DNA from: Dallia pectoralis
Taxonomy: Eukaryota > Chordata > Actinopteri > Esociformes > Umbridae
Assembly: GCA_029465975.1 (NCBI GenBank)
Contig: CM055753.1
Coordinates: forward strand, 5,072,633-5,136,632
Reading direction: 5' to 3'
DNA: 64,000 bases
The notes under the pieces are model-generated. The model made no database searches. It saw only the letters and a list, made by a program, of their open reading frames with translations, and was not told where the DNA came from. Within the stretch, counting starts at the first letter, position 1. Each line of letters opens with the position of its first letter. This document shows positions 45,301-58,105 of the stretch, piece by piece. The position numbers were made by a program, and so were the translations under genes.

Positions 45301-46740
45301 TAGTAGAGTTGAGTAGGCCCACTTTGAGGCATAGCCTATGGTGCAATGAGATTTAAATGTTTCTTTAAATTCATTGGACCAAATAGTTAATGGTCATGGT
45401 ATATATGCAGATCTAACGAAGTCCATGTGTAAAATATGTGAATTACGGAAACATAGGCCTTAAAACTCTCACGGAATGTAGTGGCATTTGCTGGTGGAGT
45501 CAAATTCAAATCTCGTCAATTATTCATATTATTTTACCCATCAATTTTCTTCAATCTATTCTTTATTCCGATATGCAGCATATCAATTGCATGTAGTTGC
45601 AACAACAATTATCACCTTTAACTTTCACGAGCTGGTGAATGCTGAGGAAATATTATACGCTGACAAGGTCGCCATTATAATACCAAGTAGCCTAACTCTA
45701 TCAGTTTATCAGAGCAGTATCCATACAGTATGCAATGCCAATACACTTATTTTATCACACAGTAGTTAATTTATGATTAGCTGCACGCACACATTTCTTA
45801 GATTCCATTTGTTTCTGTCAGTTGATTATATTTCAGTATTTCCACCATAATGTGTAAACCACGGAATTTTATTGGTTTGAGTGTTTCTATATATTTGTAT
45901 TATAGGCCTATCGTGTTTATCATAGACAACACATTATTTCAGAACTCATGAATACACAGGAAACTACTTTTCTCAATTGAAATTATTGAAAAGAATTCAA
46001 CATTATAAATCAGGTATAAAAATGTACCATTGTCTATTACTTTGTCTATTGTCCTGCACGCATACTAAATTGATAATTTCCAGAGTAAAACAGGAGACAC
46101 AGTATAGCCTATATAGCAACAAGTCAATAGGATGAATGGTTGTAACTCATTAAGGACCCGTTATCCTGTCGTTCGTTCAGTAATATAGCCTACCACCGCG
46201 ATAGAAAGTGGATAATAGTCTATACTGATATAACACTGTCAAGAGTGGAAATGTGTATCTCAAGTTAGCTATTTTTACCGTTGATTATGTTTATATATAG
46301 GCTCTCAGGTGGTTTCGGCCACATGCGTTGGAGACCAAGTCGACCGAATAAAAGATTCTCACCTGTCATTGTGAATGAATTGCAGATGCAAATACACTGA
46401 ATGTTTTTTTAACACCTGCCAAAGCAGTGTCTTATGAGAAATAAAAGCGACATAGGCCTATGACTAAAATATAATTCCCATTTCCATGGTGATCGTTTAT
46501 GTCTTACACAACCTAAGTGACTTATAATTGGCCCAAATATAACAGTATGCTAAAAATATATACAACACGTAGCTATACATATTAAAATAATTTTAAATCC
46601 AACCCTGACCAGAATGCAATGACTTTTCAGATATGTTTGCTGACCAGCTACAGAAGTCCCTCAGTCGCAACATGGCTTTTTACGCTTTATCCTGGGTTTT
46701 GTATATATTTCTGTAATTATTTTGTGGCGCTATTCGGTGT
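42399..46740. other. hoxa5-hoxa4 spacer, middle: no gene seen
   Basis: AT-rich with GC-richer blocks at about 43540-43800, 44320-44480 and 44570-44830. ATTTGCAT octamer motifs occur at 43992-43999, 44155-44162 and 44727-44734. No mir-10 mature sequence or precursor was found. Open frames of 85-140 codons lack recognisable motifs. Confidence 0.5.
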
Positions 46741-46769
46741 TGACCCTTTCTAAGTGCTTCGTTATCTCT

Positions 46770-46840
46770 CCAGAGTCGAGTACACCATGGTAACCCGAAG
46801 TCCAAGTCCGGGGTGAACTTCAGGTCATTGCGTCTAACAA
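46770..46840 (+). promoter_or_regulatory. hoxa4: Candidate DR5 retinoic acid response element upstream of hoxa4
   Basis: GGGTGAACTTCAGGTCA (46811-46827): two half-sites, GGGTGA and AGGTCA, as a direct repeat with 5 bases between. It matches the form of known group-4 Hox RAREs, whose first half-site also reads RGGTGA as I recall. An X-box-like CCATGGTAAC (46787-46796) lies just upstream. It is 1.9 kb 5' of the hoxa4 start, a position where a RARE is established for mouse Hoxa4. Binding by RAR/RXR is inferred. Confidence 0.7.
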
Positions 46841-48570
46841 ATATGAAAATGTCGCCTCTTTGGAGAAGGGCATGCCTTGTTGTTTAACAAAGACTGTCAA
46901 TGGGCAAGATTAATCAGAAACAAAATGGAAACGGTGTCACTTTAGGGTCAGATAGAAGTTATCGCTGTTTAGGGGAGCGAATAGAAAGGGGGAACCAAAA
47001 AAAAGAAAAAAGAATGCTTTCAATATTTCCGAAGTTTTGCCTCCCCTTGGCACCGCGCACTGGGCCTTCTTCACATGGACGGTAGTGTACACCTTACACG
47101 TAGTGTTGCTGGTTTGGTTGTGGGGGCTTCTTCGAGATTTCCTCCCTGGATATGTGGATTAGTGATATGGAGGAAATACAGGTCAGGAAGACCGCAGCTG
47201 ACGAGACAATGATGGCGCTGAAGAGACACGGTCAGGGATGCTTCTACCATAACAATTATAAAGTTGAAATGTATTCATAGTGAGATTAATCAGGACTAGT
47301 TATTGCACATGATTGTGCTATCATCTCAAGGATGGCTTAAATCGGTGTGGTTAATGTTGAGTTTATTTGATTCCGTTGTTTGGTTTTGCAGTTTAACTTG
47401 CTAATTGTAACTATATGTTGATGATGGGAATGTGAGTGACGAAAAGTCTTTATTTGAATTGTTTTTGCATTCGCAATTTCATTTTTCTAGTTTGGATATT
47501 TAGCTACCACTCAAATTACATGCAGTAATAATATAGTGCCACATGTTAGTTACAATCACACATACAACTATCAAAAAACGCATTTAGGCCTATCTCTGTT
47601 TAGCTATATGCTTAAACTACATGCAGTAATAATATTGTGCCACATGTTAGTCACAATAACACATACAACTCTCAAAAAACGCATTTAGGCCTATCTCTAT
47701 TTGTGTGTATAAAGTCTGTAATACATGACAACATATTAGTGCGTCATTTTCTCTTGTTCTCAGTTGCATTTAATTTCAATTCAACGTAGTTTCTCATTAG
47801 TAACATTGTAAAAAGAATTGCAGAAGAAACGTCTGTTTCTTCTTTCATTAACATTGGCCTTGTCAAAATCGTTGGATTTACTTGGGCTTGCTATTTAACA
47901 GGCATCTTGACACATTATAGTATGAGCCAGATAGACAATTTTGTGTGCTTTTCGTGTTGTCGTTTGCGAGCTTTCTGAAAGTTTAACGCTAGGATTTGTA
48001 CGGTTACATTGCTGAATGTGTACCTTGTGGCATAACAGCACACCAGAAATATTGATATGATCTGCCGTTTATTGTTATCCAAATCAACTGACTACATGAT
48101 TTCGAATGCATAATAGATGATTCTGTCTGTATTATGTGTAAACCAGATTCCAAATCATTTAGAATCTGCAAATTGTCAACATTTTAAGCACGAAATCACC
48201 AAACCAAAATTGGCCAGTAAGTATTTAGGAAATGTATTTATTAATACTAGGACTGTACTCCAATGCAATATTTCCAAAAACAATCAAGAAGAAAATATAT
48301 CAGTTGTTACAATAAGTTAATTCCAGCAACAACAAAAAAACGTAATTTTATTCAGTTACACAGGCCCAGTGTAATCTTTTTCTCAAGACAACCCGAGAGT
48401 TTATGCTGGAGACATGTTCATTATCTCTGTTTGTTGCGTTTCAAACGGACTTGATTGTTTTTTCTTCATTTATATTTCATAAAGAAAACACCAACATAGC
48501 CTATTCCAAGCACTGTTCATTTTCCCAATGCCAAGCTTTCCATTGGTTCCGGTTTACATGATGCCCACAG
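46841..48570. other. hoxa5-hoxa4 spacer, last part: no gene seen
   Basis: A GC-richer block at about 46960-47250 directly after the RARE may belong to the same enhancer. The rest is AT-rich and includes the 101 bp tandem duplication listed separately. Confidence 0.5.
47501..47701. repeat. Two-copy tandem duplication, about 100 bp unit
   Basis: 47501-47600 and 47601-47701 are near-identical from ATGCAGTAATAATAT through AAAAAACGCATTTAGGCC and TATCTCT, with only a handful of substitutions in that part; the first 20 bases of the unit are more diverged. Confidence 0.92.
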
Positions 48571-48703
48571 GAGACCCGGTGATTGGTGGCGCTCCACACG
48601 TGACCAGACAACTTTGTACATTTGACAGAGAGTAGGAGGGTTTTGTGGAGATCAGAAAAACGACAGCGCGATAAAAATTAGTATTGTTGCACTTCACAAA
48701 TTA
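48541..48703 (+). promoter_or_regulatory. hoxa4: hoxa4 proximal promoter / 5'UTR
   Basis: Two inverted CCAAT boxes (ATTGG 48542-48546 and 48582-48586) and an E-box ACACGTGACC (CACGTG 48597-48602), 10 bases after the second. The start codon is 101 bp after the E-box. Confidence 0.6.
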
Positions 48704-49121
48704 ATGATCATGAGTTCGTACTTGATAAACTCGAACTATATCGAACCTTCCTTTCCTCCATGCGACGAATATCAACAGAACGGATACATCCCCGCCCCTA
48801 CTGAGTACTACGAACGGCCAAAAGAGACGGGCTTTCCCCACCACGACGAGGCGTCGTATCCGAGGTCAAACTACACAGAACCGAGCTACGACTACGGCAA
48901 TGTCCCCAGCAACGGGCTTGACGAATTCACCAGCAGACATCACGCACAACCTCAACCCGTTGGCCAGAACCATGGTCCTCGCCTCAACCCAGTCCCAGAC
49001 ATAGGTGCAGTGGCGGATCTCAGCAAAGAGTGCAGCCTCGCGGCTGAGTCGTATCCCAGCACACAGAAGAGCAAGGAACCGGTGGTCTATCCCTGGATGA
49101 AGAAGGTCCACGTTAACACCG
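48704..49121 (+). CDS. hoxa4: hoxa4, coding exon 1
   Basis: Encodes residues 1-139 plus one base. MIMSSYLINSNYIEPSFPPCDEY is the group-4 N-terminus (M-M-SSFLINSNYIEPKFPP). A Tyr/Pro-rich segment follows, then KEPVVYPWMKKVHV with the hexapeptide core YPWM at 129-132. The exon ends ACCG|GTGAGT, a strong donor, and phase 1 joins as NTVNASYNGG. The full protein is 252 aa, shorter than tetrapod HOXA4 because the Pro/Ala-rich middle is reduced. It is a nuclear transcription factor for hindbrain/anterior trunk identity. Confidence 0.97.
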
Positions 49122-49673
49122 GTGAGTTATCGCCACGGTTTAAATACCGGAACAATTGAGCAAGCCACCACTGGAACGTATATGCACGCCCATCGAGGCA
49201 GCACTAGTAGCAGCCCTTACAACGGAAATTTACGACCATAGAGCAGCGGGGTCGGTAATTAAGAACCTCGTAAATTGTATTGCCTGTGTGTTTGTCTGCC
49301 AGGGCCATGTGTCTTTGTTGCTTTTTAACCCAAACTATGCTACCTCCAGGGCTGGACCACAGCCAAACTCTAATATCCAAATCCCGCTGATTTTGTAAAT
49401 CATTTGCTAAAGCTTGATTTGTCCCTGGATGCGAGTGTTTGCACACATGGCGTCTCCAATTTAAGGTAATTCAACGCAAAAGAAATGGAGGCGGTTGAGA
49501 CCATATAAAACGTCGTAAGCTTTATTCTCCCATTAGCCTACCAACATATGCTTTATGGGGAACAACATTTGTAATGTGCCCAGTGGAGAATGTCCGTGTT
49601 TGGACTATACGGTGCATAATGTGGCAGTAACACCTGCTTGCTTGTATGTGTGTGTGTGCTTGCTTTTCTCCAG
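49122..49673 (+). other. hoxa4: hoxa4 intron
   Basis: 552 bp, GTGAGT...TTTTCTCCAG. No gene inside. Confidence 0.92.
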
Positions 49674-50014
49674 TCAATGCTAGTTACAATGGAGGAGTGC
49701 CCAAGAGGTCCCGCACTGCCTACACCCGCCAACAGGCTCTTGAGCTAGAGAAAGAATTCCACTTCAATCGCTACCTGACCAGACGCAGGCGCGTGGAGAT
49801 TGCACACACTATGTGCCTATCCGAACGGCAGGTGAAGATCTGGTTCCAGAACCGAAGGATGAAGTGGAAGAAAGATCACAAGCTGCCAAACACCAAGATC
49901 CGCTCGGCGAGCTCATCTTCGTCTTCCGGAGCCCAGCAACAGCAGCAACAGCAGCATATCAAAACAGGCACGCACCAGCAGCTGGTTCCTACGCCGTGCG
50001 CCTCGAACCTATAG
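49674..50014 (+). CDS. hoxa4: hoxa4, coding exon 2 (homeobox)
   Basis: Encodes residues 141-252 and TAG. The homeodomain is 149-208 (PKRSRTAYTRQQ to KWKKDH), with the group-4 hallmark AYTRQQ and helix 3 KIWFQNRRMKWKK. The tail KLPNTKIRS is group-4 specific and is followed by a Ser run (6) and a Gln run (7, CAG/CAA at about 49937-49957), then HIKTGTHQQLVPTPCASNL. The low-complexity runs are unusual for group-4 tails but do not disturb the frame. Confidence 0.97.
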
Positions 50015-50516
50015 TGATGGATCCCTCGGGCCAAAAAAACTCAGATTGAGAATGGCGAACAGAACACAGCAGCGGAATTTTGTGGACCGATTCTCGAGTA
50101 TGTCCCCCATGGTATTACACATTTCCCTAGGCCGTTGGGCCTATCACGTCCTACCAAAATTTGGTCGGCTCGCATCCTCCTCTCTCGTTTGTTCGTCCTA
50201 CTCTTGTCTCGAAATCCGTCACTCGCCGTCTCGAAATCCGTCACAACTGAAATGTATTTGTTTATTGAGACAGAAGAATTGCGCACATTCAAAATGCACC
50301 GCGGGACTTTGGACTATACGTGTAATTCGCATTGGGTAGAATAAAAAGAAACCGAATGAAAACAGAGGCAGGAGACCTCATTTTTCTTTTTCCTATATGC
50401 AATGTGGTTGTTGTTCCTCATTGAAAGTTCTAATATACTTGAAAGAATGACTAGGAAAGCCAATCGGCGAGCTATCAGCTGTTTTAGAATGAGTTTGGGT
50501 CAGAGTTTGGATTTAG

Positions 50517-50560
<44 letters not shown>

Positions 50561-50870
50561 GGTTCAGTGTTGAATGTGTTATTTAGTCGTGTAATGTCCT
50601 GGTATATTTCAACCCTAATGTAAATAGACAAGTCCTAGGAAGGCACAATACTGAACCAATTTGTCTGTTAAAAAAGGCATTCTATTTTGTTTGTTTGTTC
50701 GTGTTTAAGTGTCGACCAGTTTTATCTGTGATTGTGTCTCACAATTTTGTGTTGTGATCGAAACTGTGAATATTTGTATATGCTGTTTCATCAATTGACG
50801 TTGTAACAATGTAATGTAGTTAGGCCCATTCAAGAAAAATCCCTGTGAAATAAATATGTACTTCAATATG
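50015..50870 (+). other. hoxa4: hoxa4 3'UTR
   Basis: Contains a (TG)n tract at about 50520-50559 and ends near AATAAA at 50849-50854. No miR-196 seed match. Confidence 0.6.
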
Positions 50871-53800
50871 GCTGAAATTGGATATTAGATTGTAGTGCAT
50901 TTCGAAGTGACATGCTTGGCGTTCACAAAAGATTTTTGCATGGTAACAATAGCTTCTTACCTGTTGCGTGTGGATTCTTACAGGGCTGGCAAAGTCAATA
51001 TGTATGGTGCTTGTTTCTATGTGTATAAAATAACAAAGTTGATCATTCTATTCAGTTGATTAATTTATACTATTCTTAAATATGGACAATTGCTTTGAAT
51101 TAGCTGTCCAGTGTGCTGTATTGACAATTCACTTTGTCATAAATGTATTTGACAGAAAACGTTCTTATACATTCATTGCATATTTCTTACCCAAGTCTGA
51201 CAGAATACGTTTAAAGTGTTATCTGGCTTCTCCGAAAAGCAACTGTAGCTATAATTTGAACTAGGTTTTAATATTGATTTGTTGATCCACTTTCAATGAA
51301 TTTCGTTATTCCAAAAAGCTGAACGTTTTTCCGGCGTTCTAGTTGTTGAAGCCTTTTTTAATTCCCTGCATATACATTCCTTCTGATTCCAACCAAAAAT
51401 TCAAACACGCAAACAACAAAGTTCTAAAAAGCGTGACTAGGACCCAAACATAACAAACAAAACGGAGGCACGCTGATAACAGTTTGGAATACTTTTTTGT
51501 TTGTGTAGAAAACTCCCAAAAGGCAGAGAAACCTGCTACTAAGCAATGTAGCTTTAGGTGTGCTAGTTTGTATGTGTTTGGTGTATCTACTTATTTGGCC
51601 TCTATCAACAGTTAACAGCTATAAAGGAATAGCGTGTGCATGCGAGTTGATCATCTGTTAATTAAAGGGACATGGCAGTGTTTATACACTCTAAAAACTC
51701 CATAAAGCGTTTGTTAGTGACTATAAACAAGGATAACAAACCTATTTTTTAATTTGAATAATTTTTGGATTGTGATGGGAGTTCCACCTATATTCAAGAG
51801 GGTTTTACCATGCAGAATGTAATGGGTTCCCCCACAATGGCATCCAAATAACCCTTTTGGGATAAAAAAAATTCGGAGTGAAAATTACCATATACGCAGC
51901 CACACAGATATACATTGTATTTTGAATTTCACCAATATATCTCTCGTTTTCTGTTTGCATTTCAGATTATAATCATAATTTGCATTTCTCTTCAAATCCC
52001 AGCAAAGCAGCTTGTGTGTCGGTCACTATCTACCACATCTAAACAATCGAAAGGTTCATCTAGAGGACACAGCAGTATCTGGCCAATCATCGACTCAGGG
52101 CACTCCGTGTGACCGCTGACCTTACGATACACACAATGTCCAGACCTCGGTGGCTTTTTCTTTTGGGGATTTATTTGCCCACCAGAAAATGAGGAGACAA
52201 AATGGCGTAGGCTATAGGTGCAATGGTGATGGTAAAAGTCGTCACCGATGCTATTCGTCAAACGAACACTTTTGACAAATTATGTGTAGAAAGGGAAGCG
52301 TTGTGATAGACCACGATCATCCGTGTTAAAACGTTTAACATTTAATGTAGGGATTTATATCTGACGTTATAATAGGAAATTGTTAAGGGTTTGTTATGGA
52401 TTCTTTTGTTTAGTGTTTATTACCAAATGTATACCTAAGGACATTGTCATTGTTCTCCGTCAGAAGCATGTTTAAGCTAGGCTATTTGATTTTAAAATCA
52501 TCATCCTATATATATGTGACATTATACAATGTAGGCCTAAGTGGAATGTTCTAGCCACTCCATTACAGTCGGAGTATGTTATTTAATGTCATGGCGCACA
52601 GCAGGAATGGAATGCGTAATAGGCCTACAACTTTGCAAACTCCACCTGTGCTTGAAGTGGATCCACGTGTAATGAAATAAAAACATGTAATTAGGCAAAT
52701 GATCTTGGCCACCAAGCCCAGGCCTTTTCTGTGCCAGCACTTGGGGTATATTTGAAATGTAGAACTTGGCGTTTTGTATGATTGTCACAGGTTTTACGCC
52801 CGTGTCGCATGACGACGAGAGATAGTTCAATTAGACATTTGAGCTCATTTAATACCCGACTAGAGGTCACTCCCAATGTACTACATTTTTTATGTGCTCC
52901 CTCACGTGACTTATTCAATAATGAATGCCCGCCGGTCGAGAATAGATATGAAAGTCGGCAGAACTTTCATTGGAAGTGATCCTCCGCGGAGCACGAATCA
53001 AATAATTCCAACTCTGCTAACTGCACGCTTCATTCCGTCAGTTTCCTGGTTTCGTGTCTGATTGTGAGTAGACTTTGATTTGTCATTTCCTAAATGTGTT
53101 GTGTTTCTCCTTTGAGTTGAATCCTTTGCGTAGCCATGCATGACCCCGTTTGATAATTAGAAAACCAACACATTTTTAATTGTTAACCTGGATTTGAGTA
53201 GTTGTCATATAAAGACAGAGGTTTAAAAGTATTCTGTGCTGATTCAGTTTTATGGTAAGGCATGACATTCAACTAGAGTTCATGGCGCGCACCCAGACGT
53301 GCCTGTGTTTTTTACAAGCTAAGCGCGTGGAAAATTTCAAAATTCTAAACGAGATCTGTACTTTTACATCACTTTGTTGGCAATTGTACCCGCAAAATAC
53401 TGAAAAAAATGGTGAATATGCAACGTGGCATAAACTCATACAACAGATTATGTATAGCCTAGTGAAATTCCGGAGATACCAGATAAAACTAGAAAATAAT
53501 ACTAGACAAAACTTCAACAGAGAAATAGGCCTACTAATAATTATACCTATTACACCGCTAACATTTTTAGAGACTATTAGAGACTAGAAATGCGACTGTT
53601 AGCAGACCATAAATAAGGTAACTGAAAGAAACTGTATAATTAGTTCGACCCAAGTGTATATTGGCATTGCACATAAGTGAAAACAAGATTGAGCGAGGAA
53701 AATTACACGTTTATTCACATACACAAAATAATCGATCACAGGTTTATAGTTATAGTTATTTCTTGACACAAATACATATTTCTTTGAGTTTAATGAAGTT

Positions 53801-55740
53801 CAAAAATGTTCATAAAAACAATACAGTCATTCTTAATCTCTCTTTCTTAATCTGTCATTTTTTGTAAATGAAAATGCATTTTTATGCCTATGTCTGATCG
53901 CATAATTTAGTTAAGGATCGTCCTGTAAACCACATGCAAAATATAAGTAAGCCATTGTGCATGAAGGAGTTTTCCACATTGCTGAAAGGGCGCCTCAATG
54001 AGAGACGACACAAAGAACAATCAAGAACTATAAGTTAAACATTAACAGATAATCTTCTCTCCACTAAATACTGACTTCGGGCTATAGCCTGATTTGGATG
54101 CTACATAAAGAGTACTATATAAAAGTTACAAAAAGCATAGTAAAACATTTCATATGAACGTGTAACTAATTTATTGTTTAATCATGATTTACTGTAACGT
54201 TTAATCATAATTATTATATATTTTTTATTATGTTTGCTAGTAGCATTTAATCACTATTATCTTCGTTTTACTCTGTTATTCCTTGCTTAAAATAAGTGAG
54301 TTTTGTCTTAGTCTATTGCCTTAAGACTACACGTTAATCGGTAAACGTTTCTAATCGTTCAAAAGAATCACAACAGAAATGCTATAGGCCTACATTAATA
54401 TCATTTTTACATCATATGCCTGTAGACTATATACCAGACCCGATACTTGTCCGTCTAAGCATGGACGCCCAGCTAAATTAGGGCGTCCAATTTCGAATTA
54501 GCCTTGATGTTGGCCGATGTAAACCCATGAGAAGGAGTTATCTTCCACCGAGTGTATCCGTAACCCAAGACTCGCTGTTAAGAGCTTCAAATGTCAACAC
54601 ATGCAGGGAGATATGTACCGCCGTCTGGCGAGCATCCAAACGCGAAGCTGTTCGGCGGTCTAGAGCTAATACAGGCCTACTAGAAGTTTGAACATTTTGT
54701 ATTAACAAAGACAGTAACAAAATCAAGGATATGAAGTGCTGAAAGTAACAAATGCCCGTCCCAATATGATCCAAAACCTTCCCATGCGGAAAAAGGACGT
54801 ATACCTCATTATTGATTATGTAGTCTCTATCCTCCTTGAATTTGACCGCAATTATCTTCACACGAGACTTTATGTGCTTCGGTTTGGTTCACGGAAAAGT
54901 TCAGGTGCGGTGGCGAAAGGCGTAGGACAGGGTCTGTTTACCGTCCTCCGCCAGCAGCTCAAGCCACAGACACTATTTCCGTCGTTTCCCGGCGCTGGTT
55001 GGAGTGAAGACCTGAGCCAATCCTAACAAACTAGAAACACAGATAAAGACATCAGTCACATGCATGTATAACCAGAATGTTAACTCGTGAAAAATTCTAA
55101 ACCGTCATCACTTCTTCAAAAAAAGTAGGTTATGTATAAATGATATCCACCCGGCTAATTCTAACACAAACATAAAATCTGAGCCTGCTCACTCCTGAAC
55201 CTCCTCTCTAGTGCTCTGAAGTGTAAACTGATAAGAGATTGCCTTCTCCTGCTCTGTCTGGGTATTAAAAGTTGAAACCGCTCAAGTTGTAGTTTCAAAA
55301 GACAAAGGGTGGTGTGGGAGTGGGATGCGGTCCATGTCCGCTTGGGGTGATTAATAGTTATGGTGGAACATTTCCACGCCCGCTGCTTAGTGTTGACAGA
55401 AAACAAGCGCCAAACGGTGCCGAGCGAAGGGCGGCTCCTCTGGCCTGGTTTAGAATGTACCACATGCCCTGGAATATCATATTAATTACTGTCTTTTAGT
55501 CCTCATTTTCTATGATCTCAAGGTAGACAAGTTGTCATTTTACTACCTTATTCGTGCCTCTCTCTGTACTGTTCTCTCTGTACTCAGTGTAAACCTGTAA
55601 TTCCCGGCATTACTCAACTGGCGGTCAAAAACGCGCAAATGCTGCAGGTTGAATGGAGGGTCTCTCAATTGACTGCGGGGGTAAAGGACGCGCTTCTTGA
55701 GCTTACTCGCGCACTTCTCCACTCAGTTCATATCAGCACT
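50871..55740. other. hoxa4-hoxa3 spacer, first part: no gene seen
   Basis: GC-richer candidate regulatory blocks lie at about 51990-52230, 52780-53063, 54440-54560, 54770-55030 and 55170-55480. The block at 52780-53063 holds CACGTG (52903-52908) and ends in a possible donor ATT|GTGAGT (GT at 53064). TGCTGATTCAG (53237-53247) resembles a MAF recognition half-site. No gene recognised. Confidence 0.45.
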
Positions 55741-55744
55741 GACT

Positions 55745-55745
<1 letters not shown>

Positions 55746-55835
<90 letters not shown>

Positions 55836-55855
55836 GCACACGCACGCACACACAC
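55746..55855. repeat. (CA)n microsatellite with CG interruptions
   Basis: About 110 bp of CA, interrupted near its end by CGCACG units. Confidence 0.96.
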
Positions 55856-58056
55856 CTCCTGGCTATCGGGGCGCTCACCTTTACTCAGCGTTCAAACAGG
55901 CTACTATGTGAAATGTAATTTCCTTCCGGCCACCAGTAGGCTATCTACTGACTCTACTGAGTGGGTGGGTATGTAGCTGTGGCTCGGGGATGCTGGGAGT
56001 TTTGTAGTGGAATGGATGCGATATTAAGTGCATGCCCACTCTGCACACAATAGCCCCTGTCGTGTCCCTCTATAAAACCAAAGTAGACTCAGTGGATTAA
56101 GAGTGATGTGTTCTTGAGGTCTTCTTTGAGGGGAAATACACTTTCTATCTCGTATATAGTGTCGCCGCACCGCAGCGCCAGACACTTCCCATGTTCTTCC
56201 CGTGCTATAGCAATTGCGTAATTGTACATATCATTCTATATCAGGATTAGCGCTTTCCCTTAGCCTCAATTTGTACTGAATAAACTCTGAAACCGAACAC
56301 ACGACAAAACCCAACCTCCTAGGATTCAGGGACGAGGTGGATCGCACTGACTTGTCCCATCAGCAGATACAATTGCATTGTGTCATGTAGACCTCTTTTC
56401 TCTTTCGAAAGTGATCCGTTTCTTCTCAGGGGCAACGACTGCCTCCATTAATGATTCACCGGCTGAAATAAAAAGTGTTTAAGTTGACGTTGTGTCACGT
56501 GTGCTGGACGCATAATACGGCGTGGCGTTATGGCACAGGGGAGAGAACCGGAGCCCGGGTCTGGCCATACAACGCTGATTACGCGCGTCCCCCCGTGTTC
56601 TGTGTGTGGAGTCCGGGCTTTGTAGACGTTTGCGGAGGAGAGACAGTGGGGACAGCTAGAACGGGGTTCTTACTTTGTGGATGGTAATAAACGGTTGTCA
56701 CGGACGGATATGTTTTTCCACGCGGACAGAGTAAAAGCTCGTGCTTGGGGAGGATGGATTATATTTTGAGGTATTTCCGCCGATTGTTCATTACTGTCGT
56801 GAGTTATTGCCACGCGAGGCGGAGGTCAGTAAAAAAAGTAGTAGGCTAGTACTGGAACATCTTTAAAACGTGTATTGACATTTATTGTGTCACCTTTTTC
56901 AGCAGGCTCCCGACATAAATTACATTATACATACGTCTATTCAGTACTAAGCCATGCACTTTCCGAACTAATACGCTTGCCTTAAAGTCCACAAAACGTT
57001 TCCCCATGATGTTAAGACCACTGGTAGGCAGTCTATCTATATCCCGGTATTCCATATTCTTATGCAATAAAGCAATTTGCAGATTAAGCAGCAATTGACA
57101 CATAAAATGTGCAGTTGGACTTCATAGCCGTATGGAAATAACCCCAATTTATGGGATGTTGATAAAAACAAAACAACAACTGAGGTGAAAGATGTCATGA
57201 CGTCTACCTCCTGGTGTAATTCATTTCCCCGCACATGTGTGGTGTAATACGCAGGCTTTCTTTAAAGGATAAATCAAATTGAGGTACATCAAAAGTAAAG
57301 AAAAGCTGTGGGGTTGTGCTGCTCCGCCAGGGAAATGAGGATATAATGGAAGACTGAGTGCCATCCAGGACCGCGCGGCCGCGCTGAGGTCATGGCGCTC
57401 GCGAGTGATTTATGGGCGCAGGGACTTGGGGCAGCCGTTGCGCGAGAGCTAATGACTATTCGATCCAAGTGGGAAAAAATAGACACAAAAACAGAAAATC
57501 TACAACAGTAGTCTAGCTTTCATCTTATATTGCTGGTTTGTATTGTAATGATATAAGATGAAATCTGGTTGTTGCTTTTGTGCTTTTTTCTATAAGCAAT
57601 ATGTGGGATATTTAACATGATAAGTTATTCAACTATTAATATATTTTAATATGGATGGATATTGAGCTTTTTAGGAATCCTGATCAAACACGTTGCACGT
57701 TACATAAGATTAAAATATGATGACAAATGTAACATTTAGCCACAGCACCTACACGTGCATGATCTTAAAACCTAAATATTGAAATTGTTAATTCTTTGTT
57801 ATCTGCATTTTGTGAATTTGCTGGACATATTTTGATTTTCAATGCAATGTATTTTTATATATTAATATGTCTCACCAAAATACAGTGAAGTTTATGTTTT
57901 ATCTTTACGTTTTTATAACTTACTTCTGACATTAAGCTAATATGGCATACACATTTTTCATGTGAACTTCCAATTTCATTTTTGTGCAGGCATTTTTAGG
58001 GTTGTCTGGGAAAAAATGTTTGGCTAATGCAACGTTCATTACCGTTTTTGTTTCAG
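55856..58056. other. hoxa4-hoxa3 spacer, middle: no gene seen
   Basis: GC-richer blocks at about 55930-56080, 56320-56820 and 57340-57440. The last includes GCGGCCGC and GATTTATGGGCGCAGG (TTTATGG 57409-57415). CACGTG at 56496-56501. No gene recognised; probably regulatory DNA of hoxa3/hoxa4. Confidence 0.45.
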
Positions 58057-58105
58057 AAATCTACCAAAATAAATCCCTACTCTACGACTGTGTTCACGAG
58101 ACTCG
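58057..58105 (+). other. hoxa3: Candidate hoxa3 5' non-coding exon (49 bp)
   Basis: A strong acceptor, TTACCGTTTTTGTTTCAG, ends at 58056 and a strong donor, ACTCG|GTAAGT, starts its GT at 58106. The 49 bases between are non-coding. Mammalian HOXA3 has several 5' non-coding exons in the A4-A3 interval, so this may be one. No transcript evidence. Confidence 0.4.

Noticed and set aside
41061..48703. Search for mir-10
   Set aside because: No TACCCTGTAGA-type mature sequence on either strand in the hoxa5-hoxa4 spacer.
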